This document shows positions 14,810 to 17,388 of a stretch of DNA of 17,388 bases, piece by piece. Each line of letters starts with the position of its first letter. The stretch's first letter is position 1. Where the stretch lies: positions 1 through 17,388 of the forward strand of contig CAJWZI010000008.1 in NCBI GenBank assembly GCA_913049615.1, read 5' to 3'. This DNA is from an uncultured Alphaproteobacteria bacterium (lineage in GTDB: Bacteria > Pseudomonadota > Alphaproteobacteria > GCA-2731375). Position numbers and translations under genes: made by a program. The notes below the pieces were generated by a model that saw only the letters and a list, made by a program, of their open reading frames with translations, ran no database searches and was not told the origin of the DNA.

Positions 14810-16009
14810 ATGTTTATAAAATTATCGCCGGCGGACGAAGCGTTTCGGGCTGATATTCGCGCCTTTCTCGACGAAACCTTGACTGAGGATTTACGTGACG
14901 GCGCACGCAAGCGCACCAGTTTGTGGCAGGATATCGACACTGCCATGAACTGGCAACGCATCTTGTACGCCAAGGGCTGGGCCGCACCCAACTGGCCAGA
15001 AGAATTTGGCGGCACGGATTGGACCCTAATTCAACACTATATATTCGCTCAGGAGTGTGTCCGCGCCGAGGCCCCCGCCCTAATACCCATGGGCCTGAAG
15101 ATGTGCGGGCCCATGTTGATCGGTTACGGCACAGAAGAGCAAAAGGCTCAATATCTCCCCCGTATCCTGAGTGGCGAGGATATTTGGTGTCAGGGTTACT
15201 CCGAGCCAGCCGCCGGCTCCGATCTAGCGGCCCTCAGCACCGCGGCAATCAGTGACGGTGATGACTACATCGTTAATGGCACCAAGATCTGGACCAGTTA
15301 CGCCCAGCACGCCAACATGATGTTTGCACTGGTGCGCACCTCTACCGAAGGCAAACGTCAGGAAGGCATATCCTTCTTGCTGATCGACATGACGTCATCG
15401 GGTATCACGGTAAAACCCATCATAAACCTGGAAGGTGTGCATGAATTGAACCAGGTGTTCTTCGACGATGTGCGTGTCCCCAAAAAAAATCGCGTGGGCA
15501 AGGAAAATGACGGCTGGTCCGTGGCAAAATATCTGCTGGAGTTCGAACGGTTCTCCATGAGTTCCGTTGAAATACGCCGGGTTTTGGCCCGCGTTGAGAA
15601 ACTGGCCATCCAAACCGACGCCGATGGTGCCCGACTGATGGACGTATCTAGTTTCACCCAACAGCTGGCGCGACTGAAAGTGGACGCTGACGCTTTGGAA
15701 GTCTCCGAGCAGCGGGTTCTAGCCAATTTAAGCGCCGGCATGCCGCCGGGGGCGGCTTCCTCAATCCAAATGGCGCGAGGATCGGAAGTCCAACAAAGGG
15801 TGGATATGCTTGGTGTAGAAGCCGCGGCTTATTACGCTAGCCTGCTGCAGCCGGAAACGCTGGAACTGGGCACCAATCGTCCGCCCATTGGACCGGAGCT
15901 AGCTATCACCCTGATGCCCGCCTATCTGAGCAACCGCATGCTCACTGTTGCAGGAGGCTCGTCGGAAATACAGCGCAACATCATCGCCAAGGCGGTGCTG
16001 GGAATGTAA
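14810..16009 (+). CDS. Acyl-CoA dehydrogenase family protein
   Basis: A 399-residue FAD-dependent dehydrogenase that forms the alpha,beta double bond of acyl-CoAs. The N-terminal helical part includes WAAPNWPEEFGGTDW at 57-71. The flavin and substrate loop is CQGYSEPAAGSDLA at 127-140. The C-terminal flavin-binding motif is GGSSEIQRNIIAKAVLGM. It belongs to the branch with LLEFERF near 242-248, where a glutamate may act as base. ATG 14810 follows AAAGGA by seven bases; a TTG two codons earlier is less likely. It ends the CoA-transferase cluster and faces the phosphotransferase gene tail to tail. Confidence 0.93.
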   Translation: MFIKLSPADEAFRADIRAFLDETLTEDLRDGARKRTSLWQDIDTAMNWQRILYAKGWAAPNWPEEFGGTDWTLIQHYIFAQECVRAEAPALIPMGLKMCGPMLIGYGTEEQKAQYLPRILSGEDIWCQGYSEPAAGSDLAALSTAAISDGDDYIVNGTKIWTSYAQHANMMFALVRTSTEGKRQEGISFLLIDMTSSGITVKPIINLEGVHELNQVFFDDVRVPKKNRVGKENDGWSVAKYLLEFERFSMSSVEIRRVLARVEKLAIQTDADGARLMDVSSFTQQLARLKVDADALEVSEQRVLANLSAGMPPGAASSIQMARGSEVQQRVDMLGVEAAAYYASLLQPETLELGTNRPPIGPELAITLMPAYLSNRMLTVAGGSSEIQRNIIAKAVLGM

Positions 16010-16054
16010 ATTTCGCCCATACCTTCGTGAGATGACATTGTCGAACTCGATACT

Positions 16055-16068
16055 CCGGTCGGAACCGG
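16055..16068. terminator. Weak hairpin in the convergent gap after the acyl-CoA dehydrogenase
   Basis: CCGGT (16055-16059) and ACCGG (16064-16068) form a five-base-pair stem with a CGGA loop. No T-run follows on either strand, so it is at best a weak terminator. A second repeat, TGACT-ATT-AGTCA (16102-16114), lies nearby. The 164-base gap (16010-16173) shows nothing else recognisable. Confidence 0.25.
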
Positions 16069-16173
16069 GCAATAACAATGTAGGTAAAGTCAACCTAGAT
16101 TTGACTATTAGTCATATTGTCACGCCTGTGCTTGACCCGAATTTCTAATGTCATCAAGCAGTGTCGATTCCTA

Positions 16174-17238
16174 TCATCGCAGGGTTGACAGCGCCTGTTC
16201 TGCATCATCAAGGGCCTTGCCGATGCGTGAGCGAAAGTCGCCCATATCCACACCCTCAGTACTTTTCTTGCCAGCGCAATAACGGGCATATACGCCGTGG
16301 ATGATGCAGGCGCTCTTCCACCAGTTGAAGCCGATGTAATAGTTCAACTTGGATAGATCACGTCCAGATCGTTCCTCGTATCGAGCTGCCAATTCAGCCC
16401 GTTTAGGAAATCCTGGTAGGGCAGTGGCGGCACCTTCCCGGCCCTCGCCCGGCTCCGCCCAGGCGTTGAGGGCATAGCCCAGGTCTGCTAGGGGATCTCC
16501 CAAGGTGGAGATCTCCCAATCCACTACGGCGACGACCTTGTAGCTAGCACCGATCAGGCAGTTATGCAGACCATAGTCACCATGTACCACCTTCGCCGGA
16601 CCTTGATCAGGAATGTTGCCAGCTAGATATTCACGAATTTCATGTGCGCGCGGATCATCGTATTCCGCATCATTAATGGACGAGGTCCACGACCGAAACC
16701 AAGTGCGTAGTTGACGGCCTACATAATCCTCTTTCTTGCCCAGGCCGCCTAGGCCGATTTTTTCAGGGTCCAATGTATGGAGGTCGGCAAGGACATCGAC
16801 AAAGGACCAGGCTAGCGTCTGGCGCCCCTTTTGAGGAATTCTTCCCTCGGTTTCCTGGGCGCTATACAGAGGCTGTCCGTCAATCAACCCCATGACATAG
16901 AACCATGCGCCAGTCACCTCCGGACTTTCACAGAATGCCATAGCTGGCGCGACAGGTACGGCCGTGGGGCCCAGGGCCGAAATAAGAGCCCATTCCCGGC
17001 TCATGTCATGCGCCTTCGGTAATAGTTCTCCTTGCGGCGGGCGTCGGATCACGGCGGCCCGGCCTTCGCTGTCATTGATGCGGTAGGTCAAGTTGGAATG
17101 GCCGCCTTGCAAACGTGTCCAGGTCAGGGGTGGTGTCAGCCCCTTCACATTGCTGGCGATCCATGCCTCGACTGCATTGACATCGTAGCCCTCAGGCTCT
17201 GTTTCTCCGGTGTCCATACTCGCCGTGCCTCGCTTCAT
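16174..17238 (-). CDS. APH-type phosphotransferase (ACAD10/11 N-terminal kinase-like, LvaA-like)
   Basis: A 354-residue kinase-fold protein of the aminoglycoside phosphotransferase superfamily. The glycine-containing N-lobe is LQGGHSNLTYRI at 43-54. The catalytic loop is VVHGDYGLHNCLI, with D221 and N226, and the metal-binding aspartate is D240 in VVDWEIS, followed by GDPLADLGY. It matches the branch related to the kinase domain of human ACAD10/11 and bacterial LvaA, which phosphorylate 4-hydroxyacyl-CoA, rather than drug resistance kinases. The start is taken as ATG 17238; ATG 17217 and GTG 17244 are possible, as no strong ribosome binding site separates them. Confidence 0.88.
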   Translation of the reverse strand: MKRGTASMDTGETEPEGYDVNAVEAWIASNVKGLTPPLTWTRLQGGHSNLTYRINDSEGRAAVIRRPPQGELLPKAHDMSREWALISALGPTAVPVAPAMAFCESPEVTGAWFYVMGLIDGQPLYSAQETEGRIPQKGRQTLAWSFVDVLADLHTLDPEKIGLGGLGKKEDYVGRQLRTWFRSWTSSINDAEYDDPRAHEIREYLAGNIPDQGPAKVVHGDYGLHNCLIGASYKVVAVVDWEISTLGDPLADLGYALNAWAEPGEGREGAATALPGFPKRAELAARYEERSGRDLSKLNYYIGFNWWKSACIIHGVYARYCAGKKSTEGVDMGDFRSRIGKALDDAEQALSTLR

Positions 17239-17388
17239 GACCACGTGGCAGCATTGTCGACGATTTTCCGCTCTGAGACCAAAGCATTTTGTCTATTTGT
17301 CTGTCCCTTTAGCCAGAGCTGCAAGCTCAACGTTAAAATAACTAGGACGAGAGCCGGCAAGGCCACATAAGCCGACAAAGTGGAAAAA
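17239..17388. other. Window edge, upstream of the phosphotransferase
   Basis: About 150 bases with no gene I can support. It should contain the promoter of the phosphotransferase gene on the minus strand, but no convincing box pair is visible. Confidence 0.3.

Noticed and set aside
16174..17238. Aminoglycoside resistance gene
   Set aside because: The kinase fold is shared, but the sequence type and metabolic neighbourhood fit acyl-CoA-related phosphotransferases; there is no mobile element or resistance context.
1..17388. CRISPR array, tRNA or rRNA gene, insertion sequence or prophage
   Set aside because: No spaced direct repeats, no cloverleaf or rRNA-like stretch, and no transposase, integrase or terminal repeats were seen by eye.

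Overview
The window looks like a chromosomal segment of an alphaproteobacterium, possibly Rhodospirillales-like. This is inferred from gene content: a DctPQM-type TRAP transporter, GluQRS, a Cys4 NudC with the SQPWPFP signature, an HNH endonuclease family common in that class, and several CoA-ester catabolic genes. I could not run a taxonomic search. TGA ends at least seven genes here, so the standard code with UGA as a normal stop applies.

Layout. 1-2116 (+): tail of a probable dctP, then dctQ and dctM, a TRAP transporter for an organic acid. 2161-4071 (-): an enoyl-CoA hydratase and, upstream of it, gluQ. 4072-4524: a gene-poor stretch holding a small unlisted reading frame with a strong ribosome binding site but an ACG codon where ATG is expected. 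4525-7343 (+): an AlkA-like DNA glycosylase, then a tightly coupled trio of HNH endonuclease, AhpD-like protein and flavodoxin-fold protein. 7392-12688 (-): a beta-oxidation cluster read nudC, thiolase, FadJ-type bifunctional enzyme, enoyl-CoA hydratase. 12879-16009 (+): CaiB-type CoA-transferase, transglutaminase-like protein, acyl-CoA dehydrogenase. 16174-17238 (-): APH-type phosphotransferase, convergent with the dehydrogenase.

Main discovery. What looks like two adjacent ORFs (5794-6531 and 6559-6888) is one continuous reading frame interrupted by a single in-frame TGA at 6529-6531. The TGA sits exactly where the second cysteine of the AhpD active site (C-x-x-C-x-x-x-H) should be, giving C-Y-Y-U-T-T-S-H, with the conserved glutamate 12 residues before the first cysteine as in AhpD. 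The best reading is a 364-residue selenoprotein with selenocysteine at residue 246. It overlaps the HNH gene by 1 base and a flavodoxin-fold gene by 4 bases, so a selenium-dependent peroxidase or thiol-redox system with a flavoprotein partner is plausible.

How the genes fit together. The transporter imports a carboxylate. The CoA-transferase, dehydrogenase, hydratases, bifunctional enzyme and thiolase activate and degrade acyl-CoA esters. The APH-type kinase next to an acyl-CoA dehydrogenase recalls 4-hydroxyacyl-CoA phosphorylation systems. The glycosylase and the putative selenoperoxidase could deal with alkylation and peroxide damage.
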